Of a DNA stretch of 38,681 nt, positions 25,470 through 34,634 are shown one piece after another (position 1 is the first letter of the stretch; every line of letters starts with the position of its first letter). Under the pieces are notes generated by a model, which saw nothing but the letters and a program-made list of their open reading frames with translations, was not told where the DNA came from and did not search any database. This DNA is from Pseudomonas syringae (lineage in GTDB: Bacteria; Pseudomonadota; Gammaproteobacteria; Pseudomonadales; Pseudomonadaceae): contig NZ_WKEQ01000047.1 in assembly GCF_021605415.1 (NCBI RefSeq), forward strand, positions 1-38,681. The letters are read 5' to 3'. The position numbers and the translations under genes are program-made.

Positions 25470-27464
25470 ATGACTGCTGAAATACCCTCCGAAACCAGTT
25501 ACAACCCGCACATGCCGCTGTCGCAGGCATTGTTGCTCCCGCGTATTGCCATCGAAAACACCATGCCGACCCTTGAAGGCGGCCAGTTCGCCGCCAAGTC
25601 CATCGCCGGCCGGGACGTCGTGGTGACCTGCAAAGTCTTTGCCGACGGTCACGACAAACTGGCTGTGCGCATTCGCTGGCGCGAAGAAGGCGAGGATACG
25701 TGGCAGGAAGAAGTCATGTCCGATCAGGGCAACAACGGTTGGAAAGGTGTGTTTCAACCCGAACATCAGGGCCGTTTTCTCTATTGCATCGAGGCCTGGA
25801 TCGATCATTTCGCCAGTTTCCAATACGAACTGGAGAAGAAACACACCGCCGCCGTTCCGATTTCACTGGAACTGCAGGAAGGCCGCACCATGGTGCAACA
25901 GGCCGCCGAGCGAAGCGAAGGCCAGCTCAGCGAGCAATTGGCGGCGCTCCACCACGAATTGTCCGGGCTGCTCGAAACCGAACAGGTGGCGTTGTTTTTG
26001 CACTCGCGCAGTGCCGAACTGATGGCGGCGGCGGATCATCGCGCCTACTTGAGCATCAGTCCCGAGTACCCGATGGACGTCGAACGTGAACTCGCCGAGT
26101 TCGCCAGTTGGTACGAGCTGTTCCCGCGCTCCATCACTGACGATCCTGCTCGTCACGGTACATTCAACGATGTGCACTCGCGTCTGCCGATGATTCAGGA
26201 CATGGGCTTCGATGTGCTGTATTTCACGCCGATTCATCCCATCGGCCGCAGTCATCGCAAGGGCCGAAACAACTCGTTGAATGCGGGGCCCGACGACCCG
26301 GGCAGCCCTTATGCGATTGGCAGCGAAGAGGGCGGGCACGAGGCGATTCATTCGCAACTCGGCACCCGCGAGGATTTTCGCCGACTGGTAGCCGCCGCCG
26401 CTGAGCATGGTCTGGAAATCGCCCTCGATTTCGCCATCCAGTGTTCCCAGGATCACCCGTGGCTCAAGGAGCATCCGGGCTGGTTCAACTGGCGGCCGGA
26501 CGGCACGATCAAATACGCGGAGAACCCGCCAAAGAAATACCAGGACATCGTCAACGTCGATTTCTACGCGCCGGACGCCATCCCGAGCCTTTGGGTCGAA
26601 CTGCGCGATATCGTCATCGGCTGGGTACAAGAGGGCGTGAAGATCTTCCGCGTCGACAATCCGCACACCAAGCCGTTGCCGTTCTGGCAATGGATGATTG
26701 CCGATGTGCGCGCGCTGCATCCGGAGGTGATTTTCCTCGCCGAAGCCTTCACCACGCCGGCAATGATGGCGCGGCTGGGCAAGGTCGGTTACACCCAGAG
26801 CTACACCTATTTCACCTGGCGCAACACCAAGGCCGAGCTGGCCGAATATTTCACTGAGCTCAACGAATCGCCTTGGCGCGAATGCTACCGGCCGAATTTC
26901 TTCGTCAACACGCCGGACATCAACCCGGCGTTTCTGCATGAGTCCGGGCGTCCGGGTTTTCTCATCCGTGCAGCGCTGGCGACGATGGGTTCGGGGCTGT
27001 GGGGCATGTATTCGGGCTACGAGCTGTGCGAGTCGGCGCCAGTGCCGGGCAAGGAGGAATACCTCGACTCGGAGAAGTATGAGATCCGCGTTCGCGACTT
27101 CACCCAACCCGGCAACATCATCGCCGAGATCGCCCAGCTCAACCGCATTCGCAGGCAAAACCCGGCGCTGCAAACGCACTTGGGCTTGAAGGTCTACAAC
27201 GCCTGGAACGACAACATTCTGTTTTTCGGCAAACGCAGCTTTGACGGCAGCAACTTCATTTTGGTGGCCGTAAGCCTTGATCCACACAACGTACAGGAAG
27301 CCAATTTTGAATTGCCATTGTGGGAAATGGGTTTGCCGGACGACGCCATCACCCATGGCGAAGACCTCATGAATGGGCACCGTTGGGACTGGTACGGCAA
27401 ATACCAATTCATGCGCATCGATCCGGCCTACCAGCCTTTCGGCATCTGGCGCATCACGGCCTGA
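25470..27464 (+). CDS. glgE: Alpha-1,4-glucan:maltose-1-phosphate maltosyltransferase GlgE
   Basis: The 664-aa protein is a GH13 subfamily 3 enzyme. An N-terminal beta domain (about 15-130) and helical insert precede the catalytic barrel. The predicted nucleophile is D396 in KIFRVDNPHTKP and the acid/base is E425 in FLAEAFTTP; GlgE-specific text includes PIHPIGRSHRKGRNN (254-268) and YAENPPKKYQDI (349-360). GlgE transfers maltosyl units from alpha-maltose-1-phosphate to growing alpha-1,4-glucan in the cytoplasm. The donor comes from the maltokinase half of the next gene, and the product is branched by GlgB at 30879. AAGGAGA precedes the ATG. A hairpin repeat sits in the 70-bp gap to treS. Confidence 0.95.
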   Translation: MTAEIPSETSYNPHMPLSQALLLPRIAIENTMPTLEGGQFAAKSIAGRDVVVTCKVFADGHDKLAVRIRWREEGEDTWQEEVMSDQGNNGWKGVFQPEHQGRFLYCIEAWIDHFASFQYELEKKHTAAVPISLELQEGRTMVQQAAERSEGQLSEQLAALHHELSGLLETEQVALFLHSRSAELMAAADHRAYLSISPEYPMDVERELAEFASWYELFPRSITDDPARHGTFNDVHSRLPMIQDMGFDVLYFTPIHPIGRSHRKGRNNSLNAGPDDPGSPYAIGSEEGGHEAIHSQLGTREDFRRLVAAAAEHGLEIALDFAIQCSQDHPWLKEHPGWFNWRPDGTIKYAENPPKKYQDIVNVDFYAPDAIPSLWVELRDIVIGWVQEGVKIFRVDNPHTKPLPFWQWMIADVRALHPEVIFLAEAFTTPAMMARLGKVGYTQSYTYFTWRNTKAELAEYFTELNESPWRECYRPNFFVNTPDINPAFLHESGRPGFLIRAALATMGSGLWGMYSGYELCESAPVPGKEEYLDSEKYEIRVRDFTQPGNIIAEIAQLNRIRRQNPALQTHLGLKVYNAWNDNILFFGKRSFDGSNFILVAVSLDPHNVQEANFELPLWEMGLPDDAITHGEDLMNGHRWDWYGKYQFMRIDPAYQPFGIWRITA

Positions 27465-27468
27465 CATT

Positions 27469-27499
27469 GATCGTTCCCACGCCGAGCGTGGGAACGATC
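27469..27499. repeat. Perfect 14-bp-stem palindrome between glgE and treS
   Basis: GATCGTTCCCACGC (27469-27482) pairs perfectly with GCGTGGGAACGATC (27486-27499) across a 3-base CGA loop. It is the minimal form of the repeat also found at 17495 and 24954. It lies 4 bases after the glgE stop and 36 bases before the treS start, and lacks a T run, so processing or attenuation is possible. Confidence 0.9.
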
Positions 27500-27534
27500 A
27501 CGTCGATACATACCGAATTCAACAGGAGTTCCAC

Positions 27535-30500
27535 ATGGCGAAGAAACCCAGATCAGCCACCTTTATCAAGGACCCGCTCTGGTACAAAGACGCGGTGATT
27601 TATCAGGTTCACGTCAAATCCTTTTTCGACTCGAACAACGATGGTATCGGTGACTTTCCCGGGCTGATTGCCAAACTCGATTACATCGCCGAGCTGGGCG
27701 TCAACACCATTTGGCTGTTGCCGTTCTACCCCTCGCCACGTCGCGATGACGGCTATGACATCGCCGAGTATCGCGGCGTGCACAGCGATTACGGCACGAT
27801 GGCCGACGCCAAAAAATTTATCGCCGAAGCCCACAAACGTGGTTTGCGGGTCATTACTGAGCTGGTCATCAACCACACGTCCGATCAGCACCCATGGTTT
27901 CAGCGGGCGCGAAAAGCCAAGCCTGGCTCGGCGGCGCGGGACTTTTATGTGTGGTCGGATGACGACCAGAAATACGACGGCACGCGGATCATTTTTCTCG
28001 ACACCGAGAAGTCCAACTGGACCTGGGATCCGGTCGCCGGACAATATTTCTGGCACCGTTTCTATTCGCACCAGCCGGATTTGAACTTCGATAACCCGCA
28101 AGTCATGAAAGCCGTGCTGTCGGTGATGCGCTACTGGCTGGACATGGGCATCGACGGTTTGCGTCTGGACGCCATTCCGTATCTGATCGAGCGGGACGGC
28201 ACCAACAACGAGAACCTGCCGGAAACCCACGACGTCCTCAAGCAGATCCGCGCCGAGATCGACGCCAATTACCCCGACCGCATGCTGCTGGCCGAGGCCA
28301 ACCAATGGCCGGAAGACACCCAACTGTATTTCGGCGACACCGACGCCCAAGGCCTCAACGGCGACGAGTGCCACATGGCGTTTCACTTCCCGTTGATGCC
28401 GCGCATGTACATGGCGTTGGCCCAGGAAGACCGCTTTCCAATCACCGACATCTTGCGCCAGACCCCGGAAATCCCGGCCAATTGCCAATGGGCAATCTTC
28501 TTGCGCAACCATGATGAATTGACGCTGGAGATGGTCACCGACAAAGAGCGTGACTACCTATGGAATTACTACGCCGCCGATCGCCGTGCGCGGATCAATC
28601 TCGGTATCCGTCGCCGACTGGCACCGCTGATGGAGCGCGATCGCCGCCGCGTCGAATTGCTCAACAGCCTGCTGCTGTCGATGCCGGGCACGCCGACGCT
28701 GTATTACGGCGACGAGATCGGCATGGGCGACAACATCTACCTCGGTGACCGCGACGGCGTGCGTACGCCGATGCAATGGTCGATCGACCGCAACGGCGGT
28801 TTTTCCCGCGCCGACCCGGCCAGTCTGGTGCTGCCGCCGATCATGGATGCGCAATACGGCTACCAGTCGGTCAACGTCGAAACCCAGTCCGGCGACCCGC
28901 ATTCGCTGTTGAACTGGACGCGGCGCTTGCTGGCCGTGCGTAAACAATCGAAAGCATTCGGGCGCGGCACGTTGAAGATGCTTTCCCCAAGCAACCGTCG
29001 CGTATTGGCTTATACCCGCGAATACACGGGCGACGACGGCAAATACGAAATCATTTTGTGCGTGGCCAACGTGTCGCGCAGCGCGCAAGCGGTGGAGCTG
29101 GATCTGTCGGCCTACGCCGGCATGGTGCCGGTGGAAATGCTTGGCGGTAATGCGTTCCCGCCCATCGGCCAGTTGAATTTCCTTCTGACGCTGGCGCCGT
29201 ACGGATTTTATTGGTTCGGCCTGGCGGCAGAAAACCAGATGCCGAGCTGGCATGTCGAACCGTCGCAGAGCCTGCCGGATTTCACCACGCTGGTGCTGAA
29301 AAAACGCATGGAGGAGCTGCTCGAAGCGCCATCGCGCGCGACATTGGAGAAAGCGATTCTGCCGAGCTGGTTGCAGAATCGCCGCTGGTTTGCCGGCAAA
29401 GGCGCAGCCATCGATCAGGTCAGGCTGGCTTATGGCGTGCGCTTTGGTGACGCCGAGCGTCCGGTGTTGCTCAGCGAGATTGAAGTGACCAGTGGTGGCC
29501 AGGTCAGTCGCTATCAACTGCCGTTCGGCTTTATCGGCGAGGATCACGTAGGCCCGGCGCTGCCACAGCAATTGGCGCTGTCGCGGGTGCGACGCGTGCG
29601 TCAGGTCGGGTTGATCACTGATGCGTTCAGCCTGGAAGCCTTCGTCCGGGCCGTGCTGCAAGGCATGGAGGCGGGTACGGTGTTGAATTCGGACGACGGC
29701 GAGATCCGCTTCGAAGCCACGTCACAGCTGGAAGCGCTGGGTCTTGGCGCCGAGCCGGAAGTGCGTTACCTGTCCGCCGAGCAATCCAACAGCTCGGTGG
29801 TGATCGGCAACAGTCTGGTGCTGAAACTGATCCGTAAAGTCGCCTCCGGCGTTCACCCCGAACTGGAGATGAGCGCTTACCTGACCGCCGCCGGTTTCGC
29901 CAACATTTCGCCGTTGCTCGGCTCGGTGATCCGCCGAGACGCCGAGGGCGAAGACAACTTACTGATGATCGCCCAAGGCTATTTGAACAATCAGGGCGAT
30001 GCTTGGGAATGGACGCAGAACAACCTCGAACGGGCGCTGCGTGACGAGTTGGCCGACGCCGTGTCCGAGCAGGAGCAGCACTACAACGCCCTCGGCGAAC
30101 TGAAGGATTTCGCCGGCATGCTCGGCCAGCGTCTGGGCGAAATGCACCAGGTTCTGGCCGCGCCAAGCGATAACCAGGACTTCGCCCCGCAAGTCACCGG
30201 CGCCAAGGAAGCCCAAGCGACGGGCAAGGACGTGTCGGCTCAGATTGAGCACGCGTTGAAATTGCTCAAGCAGCACCAAAGCGAATTGAACGCGGCGGAC
30301 AAAACGCTGGTCACTCGTTTGCTGGACAACAAAAAAGCCATTCTTGGCCATGTCCAGGAATTGGCGAAGAAATCCCAGGGTGGTTTGCGTATTCGGGTTC
30401 ATGGCGACCTGCATTTGGGTCAGGTACTGGTGATCAAGGGCGACGCCTATCTGATCGACTTCGAGGGCGAACCGGCGCGGCCATTGGCCGAACGTCGCGG

Positions 30501-30876
30501 CAAACACAGCCCGTACAAGGATGTCAGCGGCGTGCTGCGATCGTTCGATTACGCGGCGGCGATGACCATCAACGTGCACAACGTCGATAACAGTCCCGAA
30601 GCGGAAGTGGCGCGCCGTCGCGTGGCCGAACGCTACTTAAGTGAAGCGCGTGAAGTATTTGTCGAAGCATATCGCCGGGCAGCAGCTAGTCTTGAACATG
30701 CTTGGCAAGATCCTGAAGGCGCTGACGCCGCGCTTGCGCTATTCGGGCTGGAGAAGGCGGCCTATGAAGTGGCCTATGAAGCCGAAAATCGACCCACATG
30801 GTTGCCCGTGCCATTGCACGGTTTGTATGGGTTATTGACAGGGCTTAAACCCTTTTCCGATCTTGGTGGAGAGTAG
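27535..30876 (+). CDS. treS: Trehalose synthase / maltokinase fusion (TreS-Mak/Pep2)
   Basis: The 1113-aa protein fuses two enzymes. Residues 1 to about 550 are TreS (GH13): nucleophile D212 in GLRLDAIPYL, acid/base E254 in LLAEANQWP and H326-D327 in RNHDELT. This half interconverts trehalose and maltose. Residues from about 640 form a maltokinase with a eukaryotic-kinase-like catalytic loop HGDLHLGQ (956-963) and the metal-binding aspartate D975 in LIDFEGEP. This half makes maltose-1-phosphate for GlgE. In mycobacteria the two are separate proteins that associate; fused forms are common in pseudomonads. ATG at 27535 with an AGGAG site is preferred. The open frame extends 54 codons upstream over the end of glgE and the palindrome, and those codons should not be translated. 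Confidence 0.95.
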   Translation: MAKKPRSATFIKDPLWYKDAVIYQVHVKSFFDSNNDGIGDFPGLIAKLDYIAELGVNTIWLLPFYPSPRRDDGYDIAEYRGVHSDYGTMADAKKFIAEAHKRGLRVITELVINHTSDQHPWFQRARKAKPGSAARDFYVWSDDDQKYDGTRIIFLDTEKSNWTWDPVAGQYFWHRFYSHQPDLNFDNPQVMKAVLSVMRYWLDMGIDGLRLDAIPYLIERDGTNNENLPETHDVLKQIRAEIDANYPDRMLLAEANQWPEDTQLYFGDTDAQGLNGDECHMAFHFPLMPRMYMALAQEDRFPITDILRQTPEIPANCQWAIFLRNHDELTLEMVTDKERDYLWNYYAADRRARINLGIRRRLAPLMERDRRRVELLNSLLLSMPGTPTLYYGDEIGMGDNIYLGDRDGVRTPMQWSIDRNGGFSRADPASLVLPPIMDAQYGYQSVNVETQSGDPHSLLNWTRRLLAVRKQSKAFGRGTLKMLSPSNRRVLAYTREYTGDDGKYEIILCVANVSRSAQAVELDLSAYAGMVPVEMLGGNAFPPIGQLNFLLTLAPYGFYWFGLAAENQMPSWHVEPSQSLPDFTTLVLKKRMEELLEAPSRATLEKAILPSWLQNRRWFAGKGAAIDQVRLAYGVRFGDAERPVLLSEIEVTSGGQVSRYQLPFGFIGEDHVGPALPQQLALSRVRRVRQVGLITDAFSLEAFVRAVLQGMEAGTVLNSDDGEIRFEATSQLEALGLGAEPEVRYLSAEQSNSSVVIGNSLVLKLIRKVASGVHPELEMSAYLTAAGFANISPLLGSVIRRDAEGEDNLLMIAQGYLNNQGDAWEWTQNNLERALRDELADAVSEQEQHYNALGELKDFAGMLGQRLGEMHQVLAAPSDNQDFAPQVTGAKEAQATGKDVSAQIEHALKLLKQHQSELNAADKTLVTRLLDNKKAILGHVQELAKKSQGGLRIRVHGDLHLGQVLVIKGDAYLIDFEGEPARPLAERRGKHSPYKDVSGVLRSFDYAAAMTINVHNVDNSPEAEVARRRVAERYLSEAREVFVEAYRRAAASLEHAWQDPEGADAALALFGLEKAAYEVAYEAENRPTWLPVPLHGLYGLLTGLKPFSDLGGE

Positions 30877-30878
30877 TC

Positions 30879-33110
30879 ATGAGTTTCTCGAACAAGGAAC
30901 AGGGTCACGGTAAAGAGGCATTGCTGCCCGGGGCGCGGGATATCGACGCCTTGGTGCGTGCGGAACATCCAGACCCTTTTTCGATTCTCGGCCCCCACGG
31001 CGATGGCGCTGGGGGGCAATTCATTCGGGCTTATCTGCCGGGGGCGCTGAGCGTCGCCGTGCTGGACAAGGACAGCGGCGAGGAAACAGGTGCGCTGACG
31101 TTGAGCGAAACCCCCGGGTTGTTTGTCGGACATTTCGCCAGCAGCCGTCCATATCTGTTGCGTACGCGCTGGGCCGGGGGCGAGCAGGTTGCCGAAGATC
31201 CTTACAGCTTCGGGCCGTTACTGGGCGAAATGGATCTGTACCTGTTTGCCGAGGGCAATCACCGCGACCTCAGTGCCTGCCTCGGTGCGCAATTGAAGAA
31301 CGTAGACGGCGTCGACGGCGTGCGCTTTGCGGTGTGGGCGCCGAATGCCCGGCGGGTGTCGGTGGTCGGTGATTTCAACGTCTGGGACGGGCGCCGGCAT
31401 CCGATGCGTCTGCGTCATCCCTCGGGCGTCTGGGAGCTTTTCATTCCGCGTCTGCAAGCCGGTGAATTGTACAAATACGAAATCCTCGGCAAGGACGGCA
31501 TTCTGCCGCTTAAGGCCGACCCGATGGCGCTGGCCACCAGTTTGCCGCCGGACACTGCGTCGAAAGTCGCCTCGCCGCTGAGCATCGACTGGCAGGATCA
31601 CGACTGGATGGCGAGCCGCAGCGAGCGGCAGAAGTCCACTGCGCCGCTGTCGATCTACGAGTTGCATGCCGGTTCCTGGCAATGCGAACTGGACGATCTG
31701 GGTGAAGTTTCCCGCCAGTATTCCTGGCCGGAACTGGCTGAGCGCTTGATCCCTTACGTGAAAGAGCTGGGGTTCACTCACATCGAGTTGATGCCGATCA
31801 TGGAACACCCGTTCGGGGGGTCGTGGGGCTATCAACTGCTCTCGCAATTCGCCCCGAGCGCGCGGTATGGCTCGCCGGATCAATTCGCTGCGTTCGTCGA
31901 TGCCTGCCACCGGGCTGAAATCGGCGTCATCCTCGACTGGGTGCCAGCGCATTTTCCAACCGACACCCATGGTTTAGCGCAATTCGACGGTACGGCGCTG
32001 TATGAATACGGCAACCCGCTGGAAGGCTTTCATCAGGATTGGGACACGCTGATCTACAACCTTGGGCGCACCGAAGTTCATGGCTACATGCTCGCTTCCG
32101 GGCTGCATTGGTTGAAGCATTTCCACGTCGATGGACTTCGCGTTGATGCCGTGGCGTCGATGCTTTATCGCGACTATTCGCGCAAGGCCGGCGAGTGGGT
32201 GCCGAATCGCCATGGTGGCCGCGAGAACCTGGAAGCCATCGATTTCCTGCGGCATCTGAACGACGTCGTCGCACTGGAAGCGCCGGGTGCGTTGGTGATC
32301 GCCGAGGAATCCACGGCGTGGCCGGGCGTCAGTCAGAGCACGCAGCAGGGCGGACTCGGTTTTTCCTACAAATGGAACATGGGTTGGATGCATGACTCGC
32401 TGCATTACATCCAGCAGGATCCGGTCTACCGCGCGCACCACCACAACGAGTTGAGTTTCGGTCTGGTCTACGCCTGGTCCGAGCGTTTCATCCTGCCGAT
32501 TTCCCACGATGAAGTGGTACACGGCAAACACTCGCTGATCGACAAAATGCCCGGCGACCGTTGGCAGAAATTTGCCAACCTGCGGGCTTATCTGAGTTTC
32601 ATGTGGACCCATCCGGGCAAAAAACTGCTGTTCATGGGTTGCGAGTTCGGCCAGTGGCGCGAATGGAACCACGACCAGCAACTGGACTGGTATCTGCTGC
32701 AGTATTCGGAACACAAAGGCGTGCAGAAACTGGTCAGCGACCTCAACCGGTTGTATCGGGAGGAGCCGGCGCTGCACGAGCAGGACGACGCGCCGCAAGG
32801 GTTCCAGTGGCTGATCGGTGACGACGCCATCAACAGCGTCTACGCGTGGATGCGCTGGAGCAAGGACGGCCGTCCTGTGCTGGTGGTCGCCAACTTCACG
32901 CCGGTGCCGCGCCAGGCTTACCGCGTTGGCGTGCCGTTTGCTGGGCGTTGGGTCGAATTGCTCAACAGTGACGCCGACACTTATGCCGGTTCCAATTATG
33001 GCAACGGCGGCGGGGCGACAGCCGAAGAGGTGCCGAGCCACGGGCAGGCGCTGTCGCTGGAACTGAATCTGCCACCGCTGGCCGTGTTGATCCTGCGCCC
33101 CGAGGGCTGA
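30879..33110 (+). CDS. glgB: 1,4-alpha-glucan branching enzyme GlgB
   Basis: The 743-aa protein is a full-length long-type branching enzyme (GH13). It has an N1 domain (DPFSILGPHG, 32-41) and a CBM48-like N2 domain around 145-210 (VRFAVWAPNARRVSVVGDFNVW). The catalytic barrel follows, with nucleophile D423 in GLRVDAVASMLYRDYSRK, acid E476 in VIAEEST, and PISHDEVVHGK further on. The C-terminal beta domain ends ELNLPPLAVLILRP. It cuts alpha-1,4 chains and rejoins them as alpha-1,6 branches. It starts 2 bases after the treS stop with GGAGAG upstream, so translational coupling is likely. Together with GlgE and TreS-Mak it completes a trehalose-to-glucan route. Confidence 0.96.
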   Translation: MSFSNKEQGHGKEALLPGARDIDALVRAEHPDPFSILGPHGDGAGGQFIRAYLPGALSVAVLDKDSGEETGALTLSETPGLFVGHFASSRPYLLRTRWAGGEQVAEDPYSFGPLLGEMDLYLFAEGNHRDLSACLGAQLKNVDGVDGVRFAVWAPNARRVSVVGDFNVWDGRRHPMRLRHPSGVWELFIPRLQAGELYKYEILGKDGILPLKADPMALATSLPPDTASKVASPLSIDWQDHDWMASRSERQKSTAPLSIYELHAGSWQCELDDLGEVSRQYSWPELAERLIPYVKELGFTHIELMPIMEHPFGGSWGYQLLSQFAPSARYGSPDQFAAFVDACHRAEIGVILDWVPAHFPTDTHGLAQFDGTALYEYGNPLEGFHQDWDTLIYNLGRTEVHGYMLASGLHWLKHFHVDGLRVDAVASMLYRDYSRKAGEWVPNRHGGRENLEAIDFLRHLNDVVALEAPGALVIAEESTAWPGVSQSTQQGGLGFSYKWNMGWMHDSLHYIQQDPVYRAHHHNELSFGLVYAWSERFILPISHDEVVHGKHSLIDKMPGDRWQKFANLRAYLSFMWTHPGKKLLFMGCEFGQWREWNHDQQLDWYLLQYSEHKGVQKLVSDLNRLYREEPALHEQDDAPQGFQWLIGDDAINSVYAWMRWSKDGRPVLVVANFTPVPRQAYRVGVPFAGRWVELLNSDADTYAGSNYGNGGGATAEEVPSHGQALSLELNLPPLAVLILRPEG

Positions 33111-33115
33111 CCTTC

Positions 33116-33207
33116 AGGAGCCGTGCTTGCCCGCGAAGGCGGTGTATCAGTCAATGCTGTGGTGGCTGATCCGACGCTATCGCGGGCAAGCCCGGCTCCT
33201 ACGGGGA
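33116..33207. repeat. Inverted REP-like pair (GCTTGCCCGCGA type)
   Basis: AGGAGCCGTGCTTGCCCGCGAAGGCGG (from 33117) and CGCTATCGCGGGCAAGCCCGGCTCCTACGGGG (about 33175-33206) are opposed copies of a related REP type. They fill the gap between the convergent ends of glgB and the outer-membrane-protein gene and can form a long hairpin in either transcript. Confidence 0.85.
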
Positions 33208-34278
33208 TTACCAGCGCATCCGCACACCCATGCTGCCGATCAGACCGTTCAAATCGTTGTCGTCGACATCGCTGCTGTAATCGGCGCTGACGTACAAACT
33301 CACAGACGGCGTTACCCTCGCCACGAGCCCCAGGCCCAGATCCACTGTCGAGGAACTGCGGCTGCTGCTGATCTTGTCCACTTGATCCAGCGTCACCGTG
33401 CTGCCGATGTACACCGTGTGCCACAGGTTGGTGCGCACGTAAGGCTCGACCGGCAAGCCGTTCAAATCGTAACTGCCTTTCAGGCGTGCGCCGACGCGAC
33501 CGCTCCAGGACGTGATGTCGCTGGATGACGCATTGGCGGAACCGGCATAGGGCGTGTCCAGCGTGACGCGTTGATTGATCAACTGCGCCTGGGGCTCGAC
33601 GACCCAGTTCTTGCTCAAGCCAATGGGAAAACCGCCCTCGACCGAGAACGTCACCGCGCTGCCTTCGGTGGCCTGCCTTACGCCCTGATCGTTACGGCTG
33701 AAACCGTTGACCCGGCCACCACTGGCTGACAGATCGACGTGCCAACCCTGCGGCCCGGTCAGGCTGTAATAGGCGCCGAGCGCCTGGCCTTGCAAATTGA
33801 GGGTGTCGGTGGTCAGGTCGGAGAGGGCGCGGCTGGTGATCACGCCATTGCCGTTGCCCTGAATTTGATTAAGGCCGCCGACCAGACCGATCCGCTGGGT
33901 ATGACCGCTGCCGCTTTGCAGGGTCATGATCGCCGGGCCTTTCGAATCGCCGCTGCCGGGCATCGCGAAGCCGGGTGTCATGACATCGGCCTGCGCCTGG
34001 CGCGAGCTTTTCCCATAGAAATTTTCCCAGGCAGCAGGGTTCAGATCTTCAGTGAGCAGATGCGCGTCTTGCAGATTCGCTCGCGGGCTGAAGCGTTGCG
34101 GGCCGGGTGTGATGACCGTAACGGGCAACGTCATGACCGGCACATCCTGGCGATACCAGGCGGGGGTCTGTTCCATTCCCGGATCAGCCTGCGTCTCCAT
34201 CGAGGAACACAGGAGCAGGGAGCTTGAAACAGTGCAGAAGGTGATTTTGATCTCTTGAGAAGTGAAGGAGGTTTTCAT
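33208..34278 (-). CDS. Autotransporter-type beta-barrel protein with almost no passenger
   Basis: The 356-aa protein has a hydrophobic N-terminal stretch (ITFCTVSSSLLLCSS) that may be a signal sequence, though no clean cleavage site is seen. About 80 residues without repeats follow. From about residue 115 it has the beta-barrel pattern of autotransporter translocators: QRIGLVGGL, TLNLQGQALGAYYSLTGPQGWHVDLSASGG, WVVEPQAQLINQRV, SWSGRVGARLKG, VEPYVRTNLWH, and a terminal strand GSMGVRMRW ending in tryptophan. The typical autotransporter passenger (a long beta helix) is missing. It may be an orphan barrel, a remnant of a larger gene, or a porin-like protein with the same fold. AAGG lies nine bases before the ATG. 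It has no partner gene nearby. Confidence 0.78.
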   Translation of the reverse strand: MKTSFTSQEIKITFCTVSSSLLLCSSMETQADPGMEQTPAWYRQDVPVMTLPVTVITPGPQRFSPRANLQDAHLLTEDLNPAAWENFYGKSSRQAQADVMTPGFAMPGSGDSKGPAIMTLQSGSGHTQRIGLVGGLNQIQGNGNGVITSRALSDLTTDTLNLQGQALGAYYSLTGPQGWHVDLSASGGRVNGFSRNDQGVRQATEGSAVTFSVEGGFPIGLSKNWVVEPQAQLINQRVTLDTPYAGSANASSSDITSWSGRVGARLKGSYDLNGLPVEPYVRTNLWHTVYIGSTVTLDQVDKISSSRSSSTVDLGLGLVARVTPSVSLYVSADYSSDVDDNDLNGLIGSMGVRMRW

Positions 34279-34634
34279 GGCGGTCTACCTTGCAATCGCA
34301 TGCGGCATCTCGACGTGGCGTCTCTCCTACCCCGAATGAGGGGCGACCGAAAGGAGCGAGACGAGTCGACAGGCGCCCAGTGCTGCGGCGTCCGAAGCCT
34401 TGTCCCGGGGTATTGTTTCCGGGGGTAGTAACGAGGAGTCAAGAAGACCGCAGGCCTCGCGTCAAGAAAGCCAGCGATGAGCGGTCATTGTAAATTGGCC
34501 GTTGCAAGCGATTGTTTTAGCGCGTTTATCTAAGTTCTTGTTTGTATGAGTAAACGCTGTGTAGGCCGTGATTGAGAGCGCTTTCATAAGCGACTATTGG
34601 CTTGTGTAATGAAACCGACAAGCGGTTTCGAACA
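34279..34634. other. 356-bp intergenic region without a supported gene
   Basis: The region between the barrel gene start and the EEP gene end holds the barrel gene's promoter. An open frame at 34290-34493 (plus strand) is arginine-rich, has no ribosome site and looks like chance. Around 34490-34610 the sequence is AT-richer. A small hairpin lies at the right edge (listed separately). No known repeat was recognised. Confidence 0.5.
34611..34629 (-). terminator. Possible weak terminator of the EEP gene
   Basis: GAAACCG (34611-34617) and CGGTTTC (34623-34629) make a 7-bp stem with a 5-base loop, six bases after the EEP stop codon on the minus strand. It is followed there by ATTACA, not a T run, so termination strength is doubtful. 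Confidence 0.4.

Noticed and set aside
25863..27467. 534-aa open frame antisense to glgE
   Set aside because: It is the mirror of a conserved enzyme gene and shows no motif; the glgE catalytic residues on the other strand are clear.
27373..27534. 54-codon upstream extension of treS
   Set aside because: It overlaps the end of glgE and the palindromic repeat, while the ATG at 27535 has AGGAG and begins the conserved TreS domain.
34290..34493. 67-aa open frame upstream of the barrel gene
   Set aside because: Arginine-rich with no ribosome site and no similarity recognised; likely chance.
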